A DNA stretch of 64,000 nucleotides from JADLHS01 sp020848635 (lineage in GTDB: Bacteria > Verrucomicrobiota > Verrucomicrobiia > Limisphaerales > JADLHS01), in NCBI GenBank assembly GCA_037044975.1, contig JBAOIL010000030.1:62001-126000 (forward strand). The letters are read 5' to 3'. Shown piece by piece: positions 17,228 through 26,384 of this stretch. Numbering within the stretch: position 1 is the stretch's first letter; each line of letters opens with the position of its first letter. Made by a program: the position numbers and the translations under genes. Under the pieces are notes generated by a model. That model had not been told where the DNA came from. It saw only the letters and a program-made list of their open reading frames with translations, and did no database searches.

Positions 17228-19018
17228 ATGGACGCAGCACATATACGCAATTTCAGCATCATCGCCCATATTGATCATGGGAAGACCACGCTGTCCGACC
17301 GGCTGTTGCATCGCACGGGCACCATTGCCACGCGCGATATGGAAGCGCAGTTGCTCGATTCGATGGACCTGGAACGCGAGCGCGGGATCACGATCAAAGC
17401 GCATCCGGTGACGATGCTGTACAAGGCCAAGAACGGCGAAACTTACGAGTTGAACCTGATTGATACCCCAGGCCATGTGGATTTTTCCTACGAAGTCTCG
17501 CGCAGTCTGAGCGCGTGCGAGGGGGCCCTGCTTATAATTGACGCAGCCCAGGGGGTCGAGGCGCAGACGGTCGCCAACGTGCATCTGGCCATGAAGCAGA
17601 ATCTCCTGATCATTCCGGTGATCAACAAGATTGATCTGCCACACGCGGATGTGCCGCTGGCGAAGCAGCAATTGGAAGATATTCTGGCCATTCCCGCCGA
17701 GCTGGCGATTCCGGCCAGTGCGAAGGAGGGCATTGGCATCGAGGAAATTCTCGAAGCAATTGTGGAGCGAATTCCGGCTCCGAAGCCGACGGGCGCGGTC
17801 AGTTTGCAGGCGCTGGGGTTTGATTCATTCTTTGACACGTACAAGGGCGTGGTCACGCATGTGCGGGTCTTCAACGGCGAGTTAAAAGCGGGGATGCAGG
17901 TGAAATTGCTGCACTCGGGCAAATCGGTCGAAGTGAAGGAAGTCGGTAGCTTTAATCCCAAGCCATACGTCCGCGATAAGTTACAAGTCGGCGAGACGGG
18001 TTATTTCACCGCCAACATCAAAAGCCCAAAGGAAGTGAAGATGGGCGACACGGTGACGGATTCGCGGAATCCCTCGGGTGTGCTGCCGGGATTCAAAGAG
18101 ATTCACCCGATGGTGTTCAGCGGGATTTATCCGATCAACACGGCGGATTACGAGCATCTCAAGACCAACATGGGGAAGCTCCAGCTAAACGATTCGGCCT
18201 TCGTGTATCAGGCGGAGACGAGCGTGGCGCTGGGATTTGGCTTTCGCTGTGGGTTTCTCGGGCTGTTGCACCTGGAGATTGTTCAGGAGCGGCTGCGTCG
18301 CGAGTATGGCATGGACATCATTGCCACGTACCCGAGCGTGATCTATCGAGTAACGTTGACCGACGGGACGGTGAAGGAGGTGGATAACCCGGCGTTCCTG
18401 CCGGAGACGACTTACATCGGGAAGTTGGAAGAACCGATGGTCAAGGCATTCGTCATCTGCCCGAATGAAAACATCGGGGACATGATGGCATTGATTTCAG
18501 AGAAACGGGGGAGTTACGATCACACCGAGACGCTGGATGCGCGGCGCGTGATGTTAACGAGCTTGTTGCCGTTGAGTGAAATCCTGATTGATTTCCATGA
18601 TCGCATCAAAAGCCTGACGCGCGGTTACGGCTCCATGGATTACGAATACGCCGATTATCAGGAGTCGGACATGATCAAGCTGGACATGCTGGTGAATGAC
18701 GAATCGGTGGACGCCTTTTCCTGCATCGTGCATCGGACCAAAGCGGAGACCCGCGGTCGTGCACTGGCGCTGAAGCTCAAGGAGGTGATCCCGCGCCAGC
18801 AATATCAAGTAAAGATTCAGGCCGCCATCGGCGGGAAGATCATCGCGTCCGAATCCGTGAGCGCCTTGCGCAAGGACGTGACCGCGAAATGTTACGGCGG
18901 CGACGTGTCCCGCAAACGGAAGTTGCTGGAGAAGCAGAAGGAAGGTAAAAAGCGGATGAAATCCTTCGGCAGCGTAAATATCCCGCAGGAAGCTTTCATC
19001 GAAGTGCTTAAATCGTGA
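17228..19018 (+). CDS. lepA: Elongation factor 4 (LepA), ribosome back-translocating GTPase
   Basis: The 596-residue protein has the full LepA architecture. AHIDHGKTTLSDRLL is the P-loop (residues about 13-27), MDLERERGITI switch I, DTPGHVDF the G3 box and NKIDLP the G4 box. The EF-G-like domains II and III follow, then the LepA-specific C-terminal domain ending MKSFGSVNIPQEAFIEVL. AVSLQALGFDSFFDTYKGV and FRCGFLGLLHLEI are diagnostic of LepA rather than EF-G. The length matches the family. It precedes the signal peptidase gene, the same lepA-lepB order as in many bacteria, with a 100-base gap holding heptamer repeats. Confidence 0.98.
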   Translation: MDAAHIRNFSIIAHIDHGKTTLSDRLLHRTGTIATRDMEAQLLDSMDLERERGITIKAHPVTMLYKAKNGETYELNLIDTPGHVDFSYEVSRSLSACEGALLIIDAAQGVEAQTVANVHLAMKQNLLIIPVINKIDLPHADVPLAKQQLEDILAIPAELAIPASAKEGIGIEEILEAIVERIPAPKPTGAVSLQALGFDSFFDTYKGVVTHVRVFNGELKAGMQVKLLHSGKSVEVKEVGSFNPKPYVRDKLQVGETGYFTANIKSPKEVKMGDTVTDSRNPSGVLPGFKEIHPMVFSGIYPINTADYEHLKTNMGKLQLNDSAFVYQAETSVALGFGFRCGFLGLLHLEIVQERLRREYGMDIIATYPSVIYRVTLTDGTVKEVDNPAFLPETTYIGKLEEPMVKAFVICPNENIGDMMALISEKRGSYDHTETLDARRVMLTSLLPLSEILIDFHDRIKSLTRGYGSMDYEYADYQESDMIKLDMLVNDESVDAFSCIVHRTKAETRGRALALKLKEVIPRQQYQVKIQAAIGGKIIASESVSALRKDVTAKCYGGDVSRKRKLLEKQKEGKKRMKSFGSVNIPQEAFIEVLKS

Positions 19019-19024
19019 ACATGA

Positions 19025-19117
19025 GCCGAAAGTCGAAGGTTGGAGGCCGAAGGCAAAACCGGTTGCCGTACGCGTTCTGGTCAGGTGGTTATCGTCTTTC
19101 GTCCCTCGACCCTCGAC
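19025..19117. repeat. Two short heptamer arrays between lepA and lepB
   Basis: From 19025 the sequence runs GCCGAAA-GTCGAAG-GTTGGAG-GCCGAAG (four imperfect 7-mers), and at 19097-19117 it runs TTTCGTC-CCTCGAC-CCTCGAC. The two arrays are approximate reverse complements in composition and flank about 40 bases of ordinary sequence. The second ends directly at the lepB start codon. They resemble the short tandem heptanucleotide repeats inside the U32 peptidase gene. Confidence 0.6.
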
Positions 19118-19118
19118 C

Positions 19119-20312
19119 ATGAATTACCGCTGGTTCATCTCCAAAACGGTCCGGCACGCGACCGCGATGCGGAAGCACGTCCGCAACATCCTCAATTCGC
19201 AACGGGATATTCTTTCGCCGCAGGCGGTGCAAGTGGTGGATGGTTCGCTGGCTGATTTGAACCGGGTCATTCATTCCGACACAAAGAAGGACACCCTGCT
19301 CAAGCAGATGGAAATGTTGGAGGAAGTCGCCAACAAATGGTTGAAGCCGTATCCCAATGCAGCTTGGCGGGAGAACGTTGAGGTTTTCCTCGTTGCGCTC
19401 GCGGTGGCCATGGGGATTCGCACTTTTTTCGCGCAACCCTTCAAGATTCCAACCGGCTCCATGCAACCAACGCTGTATGGTGTGGTTTCAGATAACCTGC
19501 TGGAGAAGCCGGACTTTCAGATTCCGACTGGCTTGGCGCGGCTCCGGGAATGGTTTGCCGGCGTTAGCTACGTTGATGTGCAAGCCAAGGTGGATGGAAC
19601 AATTGACCGAGTGGACGAACCGTTTGGCGTTAAAGTCATCAACTTCTGGCAGAAGCTCTACATTGGGGGTGTCGCGCACACGATTTTGTTCCCGCCCGAC
19701 TACGGCCAAGGTAAACTGGAGGACCCGCACCGGGCCAACCTGAATGGGCGTCACTTTTATCACAAAGGTGATCCAGTTGTGCGGCTTAGAGTACAGGCCG
19801 GTGATCATCTGTTCGTTGACCGCTTGACCTACAACTTCCGCAAACCCACCCGGGGTGAGATTGCGGTGTTTCAAACCGCCGGGATTGACCACCCGCGCAT
19901 GCCGCAGGATCAATTCTACATCAAACGCCTCGTCGCCCTCGGTGGTGAGCACGTTCAAATTGGCGACGACCGACATCTCCGTATTAATGGTCAACGCCTC
20001 GATGCTTCGACTCCGCACTTTGAAAATGTTTATTCATTTAATCCCACCAAGCCGCCGGCGGAGAGTATCTACTCGGGGCATGTCAACGAGACGGTGGGTG
20101 GTCAGGTGGGCCGGATGGGCCTCGCGCCGCTGTTTCCCACCCAAGAATCAGTCTTTACCCTGGCGCCAGACACTTACATGGTGATGGGGGACAACACGCT
20201 CAACAGCTTTGACTCCCGAGGTTGGGGGCCGTTTCCGGCTCAAAACGTGATCGGTAAGTCGTTCTTCGTTTATTGGCCAATCACGAGTCGCTTCGGCTGG
20301 GGGAATAGGTAG
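19119..20312 (+). CDS. lepB: Signal peptidase I
   Basis: This is a 397-residue inner-membrane serine/lysine peptidase that cleaves Sec signal peptides. One membrane helix (VEVFLVALAVAMGIRTFF) is followed by the catalytic Ser114 in PTGSMQPTL. Lys269 lies in YIKRLVALGG, and MGDNTLNSFDSRGWG is box E. It is longer than E. coli LepB because of an N-terminal extension of about 85 residues (helical, SQRDILSPQAVQVVDG) and an insert of about 100 residues between boxes B and D; both are seen in large signal peptidases of this phylum. It lies downstream of lepA, as in many genomes. Many exported proteins in this window would be its substrates. Confidence 0.95.
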   Translation: MNYRWFISKTVRHATAMRKHVRNILNSQRDILSPQAVQVVDGSLADLNRVIHSDTKKDTLLKQMEMLEEVANKWLKPYPNAAWRENVEVFLVALAVAMGIRTFFAQPFKIPTGSMQPTLYGVVSDNLLEKPDFQIPTGLARLREWFAGVSYVDVQAKVDGTIDRVDEPFGVKVINFWQKLYIGGVAHTILFPPDYGQGKLEDPHRANLNGRHFYHKGDPVVRLRVQAGDHLFVDRLTYNFRKPTRGEIAVFQTAGIDHPRMPQDQFYIKRLVALGGEHVQIGDDRHLRINGQRLDASTPHFENVYSFNPTKPPAESIYSGHVNETVGGQVGRMGLAPLFPTQESVFTLAPDTYMVMGDNTLNSFDSRGWGPFPAQNVIGKSFFVYWPITSRFGWGNR

Positions 20313-20630
20313 GTTGTTTCTGCGGCTGGATTTGGCGATGACGCTTCGGCCTCAATGACTTGATCTTCGATGATTTTTTCGTAGTTTTTAGCGGGTAACG
20401 TTAAATAGTGGCTCGTATTCATTTGGAATTGGCTTCCGGGCTGGATTCCGTATAAAGGTATTTAGTTCTGACATTCTGTTCTTTGCATCTTGACGAGGTT
20501 TTGCATCGAATCTAGGCTTTGATCAACTTAAGAATGCTGAGAGCAGAGTCGTCACTTGGCTTCTGCATTTTTCCTTAATAGCCACAAGGCTTGAATTCGG
20601 TAAGTCAAACAACTTTAACGATTAGAAACT
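20313..20630. other. Intergenic region upstream of accB
   Basis: About 318 bases, distinctly AT-richer than the surroundings (TTTTTTCGTAGTTTTTAG, GGGTAACGTTAAATAG), lie between lepB and accB. No gene is seen. A possible sigma-70 promoter lies at 20490-20518. The rest probably forms the 5' leader of the acc transcript; no known riboswitch is recognised. Confidence 0.4.
20490..20518 (+). promoter_or_regulatory. Candidate sigma-70 promoter for accBC
   Basis: TTGACG (20490-20495) and TAGGCT (20513-20518) are separated by 17 bases, about 110 bases upstream of the accB start, in locally AT-rich DNA. The -35 matches well, the -10 only moderately. Inferred by eye. Confidence 0.35.
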
Positions 20631-21050
20631 GTGGATCTCAAAGACATTAAGGCCATCATTGACCTGATGAAGAAGAATTCCGTTTCGGAGTTCGAACTCG
20701 AAAAGCAAGATTTCAAGATCCGGCTCAAGCGAGGTATGAATGCTGGTGGGGGCGGAGGAATGGTGGCGGACGAGGCGCAGCCGATGATTGCTTATACTCC
20801 CGCGCCTGTGGCTCTGCTCGGAGGCACAGCTCCCAGCACTCCTCCGTCAGTCGCCGCTCCTGCGGATGGAGAGATCAAGTCACCCATGATTGGGACTTTT
20901 TATCGGGCACCATCGCCTGAATCGGCGGAATACGTTGAGGTTGGATCGGAAGTCAACCCCGACACAGTGGTTTGCATCATCGAGGCCATGAAGGTCATGA
21001 ATGAGATTAAGGCCGAAGTTCGCGGGGTCGTTACCCAGGGTACTCGTTGA
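20631..21050 (+). CDS. accB: Biotin carboxyl carrier protein of acetyl-CoA carboxylase, apparent C-terminal frameshift
   Basis: The frame starts at GTG 20631 with MDLKDIKAIIDLMKKNSVSE, the usual BCCP N-terminus, followed by a Pro/Ala-rich linker. The biotinyl domain follows, with IEAMKVMNEI and biotin-accepting Lys121. The frame stops early at 21050 (GVVTQGTR). If one G is dropped from the GGG at 21038-21040, it continues LVESAKPVEFGQPLF and ends at 21105, exactly the conserved end of the domain. As written the last beta strands are missing. Because the gene is essential, I suspect a base-call error, and the real gene is probably 20631-21105. BCCP carries the carboxyl group between AccC and carboxyltransferase. 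accC follows 50 bases on. Confidence 0.93.
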   Translation: MDLKDIKAIIDLMKKNSVSEFELEKQDFKIRLKRGMNAGGGGGMVADEAQPMIAYTPAPVALLGGTAPSTPPSVAAPADGEIKSPMIGTFYRAPSPESAEYVEVGSEVNPDTVVCIIEAMKVMNEIKAEVRGVVTQGTR

Positions 21051-21155
21051 AAGCGCCAAACCAGTTGAGTTCGGCCAACCTTTGTTCAAGTTTCGTCCCA
21101 TTTAAGAAGCGTTTCCGCTTCGAGAGCAACCCGGGGAATCTGCCCTTAACCGCCC

Positions 21156-22541
21156 ATGTTCGAAAAAGTCCTTGTTGCCAACCGTGGGGAGATTGCCGTG
21201 CGGATCATTCGCGCGTGCAAAGAGTTGAACATCCGCACCGTGGCGGTTTATTCAGAGGTGGATGCTAATTCCATGCATGTGCAATTGGCAGACGAAGCAA
21301 TCTGTATTGGCAAATCTCCCGCGAACGAAAGCTACCTCCGGATTGACCGCATTATCAGCGCGGCGGAAATCGCGGATGTGGATGCGATCCACCCTGGTTA
21401 CGGTTTTCTCTCCGAGAACGCCCATTTCGCCGATGTCTGCGAAAGTTGCAATATCCGCTTTATTGGGCCGAGTTCGCGTGCCATGAACGCTTTGGAAGAC
21501 AAGGCCCTCAGCCGGGCGTTGGCGAAAAAGGCCGGCGTGCGCACCCCCCCGGGGTCGGAGGGCGTCGTGGATAACGAGCAAGCCGCCTTGGCAGTGGCCA
21601 AACGCATCGGTTACCCGGTCATGATCAAGGCCGTGGCGGGCGGCGGCGGTCGCGGGATGCGCGCGGCTCACAACGACGTTTCGCTCGTCAAAGGTTATCA
21701 CACTGCGCGCAACGAGGCTGAGAAGGCCTTTGGCAATTCCGGGGTTTACATCGAAAAACTCATCGAGAACCCCCACCACATCGAATTTCAAATACTGGGC
21801 GATAACCGGGGGCGGATCATTCATTTGGGTGAGCGCGACTGTTCCGTCCAGCGGCGCAACCAGAAAGTCGTCGAGGAAACCCCCTCGCCGCTCTTCAGCG
21901 AAAGCAAGTTTAAGAAACTGCGCGAAAAGATGGGCAAAGACGCCGTGCGCATCGCCGAAGTTGCGAATTACACCAATGCCGGCACCGTTGAGTTCATCGT
22001 GGACAATGATGCCAATTACTATTTTCTTGAGGTCAACAAACGCATCCAGGTGGAGCATCCCATCACCGAGGAGGTTACGGGCGTTGATCTGGTCCGCGCG
22101 CAATTGATGATCGCGATGGGCGAACCTTTGAAAATGTCGCAAGGCGACGTCCAGTTCAAAGGCCACGCCATTGAGTGCCGCATCAATGCCGAAGATCCCT
22201 TCGATGAATTTCGGCCCAGCCCCGGCCGCATCGAGATGTACTACCAACCCGGCGGTCGCGGTGTTCGGGTGGATACGCATGCCTATGCGGGGTATACGAT
22301 TCCGCCGACCTACGACTCAATGATCGGGAAACTTATCACTTACGGCAAAGACCGCCGGGAGGCGATGGACAAGATGAGCCGCGCTTTGGGCGAGTACCTT
22401 ATTACTGGCGTGAAGACGACCATTTCCTTCCAACAGGCCATTCTCCAGGATCCCAACTTCCGACGGGGCGTCTATTCCACAAATTTTGTCGAGCAGCTCC
22501 TCAGCGGCGCGCGCCGGGAGTTGATCGAGGAGAAAAGTTGA
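21156..22541 (+). CDS. accC: Biotin carboxylase, acetyl-CoA carboxylase subunit
   Basis: The 461-residue protein starts MFEKVLVANRGEIAVRIIRA, the invariant N-terminus of biotin carboxylases. HPGYGFLSENA, the glycine-rich ATP loop AGGGGRGMR, HHIEFQILGD, GERDCSVQRRNQKVVEE and FLEVNKRIQVEHPITEEVTG follow, the last with N-K-R where most homologues have N-x-R. The length matches AccC rather than a fused carboxylase. It carboxylates biotin on AccB using ATP and bicarbonate, the first step of fatty acid synthesis. accB-accC is a standard operon. The carboxyltransferase subunits are not in this window. Confidence 0.97.
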   Translation: MFEKVLVANRGEIAVRIIRACKELNIRTVAVYSEVDANSMHVQLADEAICIGKSPANESYLRIDRIISAAEIADVDAIHPGYGFLSENAHFADVCESCNIRFIGPSSRAMNALEDKALSRALAKKAGVRTPPGSEGVVDNEQAALAVAKRIGYPVMIKAVAGGGGRGMRAAHNDVSLVKGYHTARNEAEKAFGNSGVYIEKLIENPHHIEFQILGDNRGRIIHLGERDCSVQRRNQKVVEETPSPLFSESKFKKLREKMGKDAVRIAEVANYTNAGTVEFIVDNDANYYFLEVNKRIQVEHPITEEVTGVDLVRAQLMIAMGEPLKMSQGDVQFKGHAIECRINAEDPFDEFRPSPGRIEMYYQPGGRGVRVDTHAYAGYTIPPTYDSMIGKLITYGKDRREAMDKMSRALGEYLITGVKTTISFQQAILQDPNFRRGVYSTNFVEQLLSGARRELIEEKS

Positions 22542-22663
22542 TTGTGGATCCTGCTTTGCCATCGTGGAGGGGGCGGAAAAAGCGGTTTGTCAAACTCTGC
22601 AAGGTATATCGCAAGAAATGACTGGCATTCTAATTTAACTTTCGCTTAGTTTCTACCCATCTT

Positions 22664-25150
22664 ATGAGAAATAAAATACTTAGATTCCCAGGCGTCTTCC
22701 TCTTGCTGACCATCGGGTTGGCGTCCCAACTTTCCGCCAGCGAAGCGGACATCAAAATCCCCGACCTAAGCACCGTTAAGTTCGCTGGGTTGGGCGGCGC
22801 CAGTGGTCACACGCTCATGATGCTGGGCATCCTCGTCTGTGCCGTCGGCGCCTTGTTTGGTGTCTGGCAATACCTGCAAACCAAGTCCCTGCCCGTTCAC
22901 GAAAGCATGGCCAAGGTTTCGCACAGCATCTACGAAACCTGCAAAACCTATCTGCTAACGCAGGGTAAACTGCTTGCCATTCTCTGGGTGTTGATCGCGG
23001 CTTGCATGATCGTCTATTTCGGCTTTCTGCAGCACAACACAATGGGCCATGTGCTGGTCATTCTGCTGGCTTCCATTCTGGGTATTTTGGGCTCCTACGG
23101 TGTGGCGTGGTTTGGGATTCGCATCAATACCATCTCCAACTCCCGCACGGCCTTCTCCGCTCTCAAGGGCAACCCCTTCGCCACGCTCTGCATTCCCCTG
23201 CGCTCCGGGATGAGCATCGGTCTGCTGCTCGTCGCGGTGGAATTATTCTTCATGATCTGCATCCTGATGTTTCTGCCGTCGGAACTCATTGGCCCCTGCT
23301 TCATCGGTTTCGCCATTGGTGAATCGCTTGGCGCATCGGTGCTTCGCATCTGCGGCGGCATCTTTACCAAGATTGCCGACATCGGCTCAGACTTGATGAA
23401 AATCGTGTTCAAACTGCCCGAAGACGATCCGAAGAATCCCGGCGTGATCGCGGACTGCACCGGCGACAACGCGGGCGACTCCGTTGGCCCGACGGCAGAC
23501 GGTTTTGAAACTTACGGGGTGACGGGGGTCGCGCTGATCGCGTTCCTCGCCCTGGCCCTGGCGGCCAGCCCAACGGTTTGTGCAACCCTCATCATCTGGC
23601 TGTTTGTGATGCGAGCGTTGATGATCGTGACCTCGCTGGGATCTTACTTCGTGAATGAATTCATCAGCAAGACCATGTTCGGAAACAAGAAGGACTTCGA
23701 CTTTGAAGCGCCTCTGACTCATCTCGTGTGGATCACCTCAGCGGTTTCCATCCTCATCACGTTCGTTGCAAGCAAACTGTTGCTGGGGGATTTCACCTTC
23801 AACGGGGCCGCGCAACCCGCACTCTGGTGGGTCCTTTCCGCCATTATCAGTTGCGGTACGGTGGCGGGCGCGCTGATTCCCGAGTTCACCAAAATCTTTG
23901 TCAGCACCAATTCCCGGCACGTCAAGGAAGTGACCAATTGCTCCAAGCATGGCGGCGCATCGCTGAACATTCTCTCCGGTTTCGTCGCGGGCAACTTCTC
24001 GGCGTTTTGGATGGGGCTGGTCATCATGTTGCTCATGTTTGTGGCGTGGCAGTTTTCCACCAATGCGGCACTGATGTCCATCATGCCCGCGCAGTTCGCC
24101 TTCGCCGCGCCGATCTTTGCCTTCGGTCTCGTGGCGTTCGGTTTCCTCGGCATGGGCCCGGTGACGATTGCCGTGGACAGCTATGGCCCCGTCACGGACA
24201 ACGCGCAATCCGTTTACGAGCTGAGCCAGATCGAGGGCCACAATGAGACGGACAAGAAGCGCGCCAAGGAGCAAATCAAGCGCGACTTCGGTTTCGATCC
24301 GGACTTCGAGAACGCCAAGTATCAACTCGAAAAAGGTGACGGGGCAGGCAATACCTTCAAAGCCACAGCCAAGCCCGTGCTTATCGGCACGGCGGTCGTG
24401 GGCGCGACCACGATGGTGTTCGGCATCATCATGCTGCTGGAAAATATGTTCGGTGGTGTGGTGAACAAGCTTTCCATCGTGCAGCCCGAAATCATCCTCG
24501 GCATCGTCATGGGTGGCTCGGTAATTTACTGGTTCACGGGCGCCTCCTGTCAAGCGGTTGTTACGGGCGCGTATCGCGCGGTCGTTTACATCAAGGAGAA
24601 CATGAAGCTCGACGCCACCACGGCGTCGGAGAAGGACAGCAAAGAAGTCGTCCGCATCTGCACCGTGTATGCGCAGAAGGGCATGTGGAACATCTTCATT
24701 GTCGTGTTCTGCTTCGCGCTCGCCCTACCGTTCTTCGATCCGTATTTCTTCATCGGTTACCTGATCGGCATTGCGTTCTTTGGATTGTTTCAGGCAATTT
24801 TCATGGCCAACGCCGGCGGGGCGTGGGACAACGCCAAGAAGATCGTGGAAGTGGACATGCGTCAGAAGGGCACCGAATTGCACGCCGCCACCGTCGTCGG
24901 GGACACGGTGGGCGATCCGTTCAAGGATACCTCCTCCGTGGCGATGAACCCAGTGATCAAGTTCACAACGCTGTTTGGTCTGCTCGCAGTAGAAATTGCG
25001 GTGACGATGACCCAGAGTCATCGGGAGGCGTTGAAACTGAATCCGAACGCGATGAACTGGAGCCCTTGGGTCGGCGCGTTCTTCTTCCTGGTCGCATTGA
25101 TTTTCGTTTATCGCTCCTTCTACGGGATGCGGATCCCCGAAGACAAATAG
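22664..25150 (+). CDS. hppA: Membrane-bound proton-translocating pyrophosphatase
   Basis: This is an 828-residue membrane protein with about 16 helices and an N-terminal signal-like segment (FPGVFLLLTIGLASQLSAS). The pyrophosphate site is recognisable: GGIFTKIADIGSDL, EDDPKNPGVIAD and GDNAGDSVGPTADGFETYG near residues 230-285, plus GPVTDNAQ and DTVGDPFKDT later. It pumps ions across the membrane using PPi. GNTFKAT has Lys where potassium-dependent enzymes have Ala, pointing to the potassium-independent type. The signature is divergent from standard H+-PPases (GPTADGFETYG where many have GMGADLFES), so ion specificity (H+ or Na+/H+) is uncertain. A strong terminator follows at 25167. Confidence 0.92.
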   Translation: MRNKILRFPGVFLLLTIGLASQLSASEADIKIPDLSTVKFAGLGGASGHTLMMLGILVCAVGALFGVWQYLQTKSLPVHESMAKVSHSIYETCKTYLLTQGKLLAILWVLIAACMIVYFGFLQHNTMGHVLVILLASILGILGSYGVAWFGIRINTISNSRTAFSALKGNPFATLCIPLRSGMSIGLLLVAVELFFMICILMFLPSELIGPCFIGFAIGESLGASVLRICGGIFTKIADIGSDLMKIVFKLPEDDPKNPGVIADCTGDNAGDSVGPTADGFETYGVTGVALIAFLALALAASPTVCATLIIWLFVMRALMIVTSLGSYFVNEFISKTMFGNKKDFDFEAPLTHLVWITSAVSILITFVASKLLLGDFTFNGAAQPALWWVLSAIISCGTVAGALIPEFTKIFVSTNSRHVKEVTNCSKHGGASLNILSGFVAGNFSAFWMGLVIMLLMFVAWQFSTNAALMSIMPAQFAFAAPIFAFGLVAFGFLGMGPVTIAVDSYGPVTDNAQSVYELSQIEGHNETDKKRAKEQIKRDFGFDPDFENAKYQLEKGDGAGNTFKATAKPVLIGTAVVGATTMVFGIIMLLENMFGGVVNKLSIVQPEIILGIVMGGSVIYWFTGASCQAVVTGAYRAVVYIKENMKLDATTASEKDSKEVVRICTVYAQKGMWNIFIVVFCFALALPFFDPYFFIGYLIGIAFFGLFQAIFMANAGGAWDNAKKIVEVDMRQKGTELHAATVVGDTVGDPFKDTSSVAMNPVIKFTTLFGLLAVEIAVTMTQSHREALKLNPNAMNWSPWVGAFFFLVALIFVYRSFYGMRIPEDK

Positions 25151-25166
25151 GCGGCGGCATTTCCAC

Positions 25167-25210
25167 CAACGCCCTTCCGGTTGCTCCAACCGGAAGGGCG
25201 TTGTATTTTT
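25167..25210 (+). terminator. Strong intrinsic terminator after the pyrophosphatase gene
   Basis: CAACGCCCTTCCGGTT (25167-25182) pairs perfectly with AACCGGAAGGGCGTTG (25188-25203) around a GCTCC loop, a 16-bp stem, followed by TATTTTT. It begins 17 bases after the hppA stop. Confidence 0.93.
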
Positions 25211-25269
25211 GCCTGTGGCTTCCCGCTTGCCCCTCGACGCGAGCCCGCGCAATCTGCTAACTTCGGCAT

Positions 25270-26244
25270 GTGACCAATCTCCTTGTGGGTGTGGTAAGCG
25301 CGCTGGTCGCCACGAATCAACCCGTGGCGTTGACCAACCTCCCCCCCCGGCTCCCCACTGTTGCACTCGTTGCCCCGGACCCAAACGATCCCGTCGAAAA
25401 GGAGTATCACAAACTGATGGAGGACGACGATGTGGCGCAGGCGGAAGTGGACAAGTGGATCCGCGACAACCAGGAGTTCGCCGCCGAGGATGCCGGCGTC
25501 TCGCGCGAGGGTTTGAACCGGCGGATCCTCGAACGCTTTGCGCCCGTCCGCCAAGGCTACGAAATCTTCCTCCAGCAACACACCAATCACGTACGGGCGC
25601 GCATCGCTTACGCGAGTTTCCTCGATGACATTCATGATGAAGATGCCTCGATGACACAACTGGAACGGGCGCGCGAACTGGATCCGAACGAACCCTCGGT
25701 CTGGAACAACCTCGCCAACCACTATGGTCACAATGGCCTGGTGACCAAGGCGTTCGACTATTATACCCAAGCGATCGCCCTCAATCCCAACGAACCGGTT
25801 TACTATCACAACTTCGGTACGACCATGTTCCTGTTCCGCAAGGATGCGATGGAGCATTACCACCTCAATGAGCAGCAGGTTTTTGACAAGGCGCTCGCCC
25901 TTTATCATGCGGCACTAAAGCTTGCGCCCGACGATTTCCCCCTTGCCTCCGACGTGGCGCAGACTTTTTACGGTATTCGTCCACCGCGCACCGACGACGC
26001 CTTGCGCGCCTGGACCAACGCTTTCAACCTGGCGCGCGACGATATCGAGCGTCAAGGGGTTCAGACCCACTTTGCCCGCGTGAAACTCCATGCCGCTCGT
26101 TTCGACGAAGCCCGACTGCATCTCAATATCGTCACGAATGAGATGTATGCCGAATTGAAACGCCGTCTAACGAGGAGTCTTAATGCCGAGGAGACCAAAA
26201 CCAAAGGCACGAACGGGCCACCAACCGAAGCCGTGAAACAATGA
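25270..26244 (+). CDS. TPR-repeat protein
   Basis: The 324-residue protein starts at GTG 25270 with a short hydrophobic N-terminus (NLLVGVVSALVATNQPVAL) that may be a weak signal or anchor. An acidic helical region follows (EKEYHKLMEDDDVAQAEVDKW). Then come at least three tetratricopeptide repeats around residues 95-260, including PSVWNNLANHYGHNGLVTKA and ALNPNEPVYYHNFGT. TPRs mediate protein contacts, and no catalytic motif is visible. The C-terminus is low complexity (EETKTKGTNGPPTEAVKQ). Its stop overlaps an ATG (ATGA at 26241) that may belong to the methyltransferase gene downstream. Function unknown. Confidence 0.75.
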   Translation: MTNLLVGVVSALVATNQPVALTNLPPRLPTVALVAPDPNDPVEKEYHKLMEDDDVAQAEVDKWIRDNQEFAAEDAGVSREGLNRRILERFAPVRQGYEIFLQQHTNHVRARIAYASFLDDIHDEDASMTQLERARELDPNEPSVWNNLANHYGHNGLVTKAFDYYTQAIALNPNEPVYYHNFGTTMFLFRKDAMEHYHLNEQQVFDKALALYHAALKLAPDDFPLASDVAQTFYGIRPPRTDDALRAWTNAFNLARDDIERQGVQTHFARVKLHAARFDEARLHLNIVTNEMYAELKRRLTRSLNAEETKTKGTNGPPTEAVKQ

Positions 26245-26384
26245 ACCGCGCCGAATTTGCCGCTCCGAGGTCGGTGGTGCACGCCGCTCCCTGCTTCCAT
26301 TTCTCCGGTGCGAACAACCGGTTGGCGCAACATTGCCAGACCAAACACCTCGTTTCGGATGAATCACCTATTTCCGCGAATTGA
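26241..26384 (+). other. 47-codon frame that may be the displaced N-terminus of the DNA methyltransferase
   Basis: The ATG overlapping the TPR stop (ATGA) opens a frame MNRAEFAAPRSVVHAAPCF that ends at 26384. A +1 shift near 26375 would join it to the methyltransferase frame at IDFNSAAASAHLATAGKD. Such one-base shifts are frequent in this window. If so, the methyltransferase starts at 26241 and is translationally coupled to the TPR gene. Weakly supported. Confidence 0.3.
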
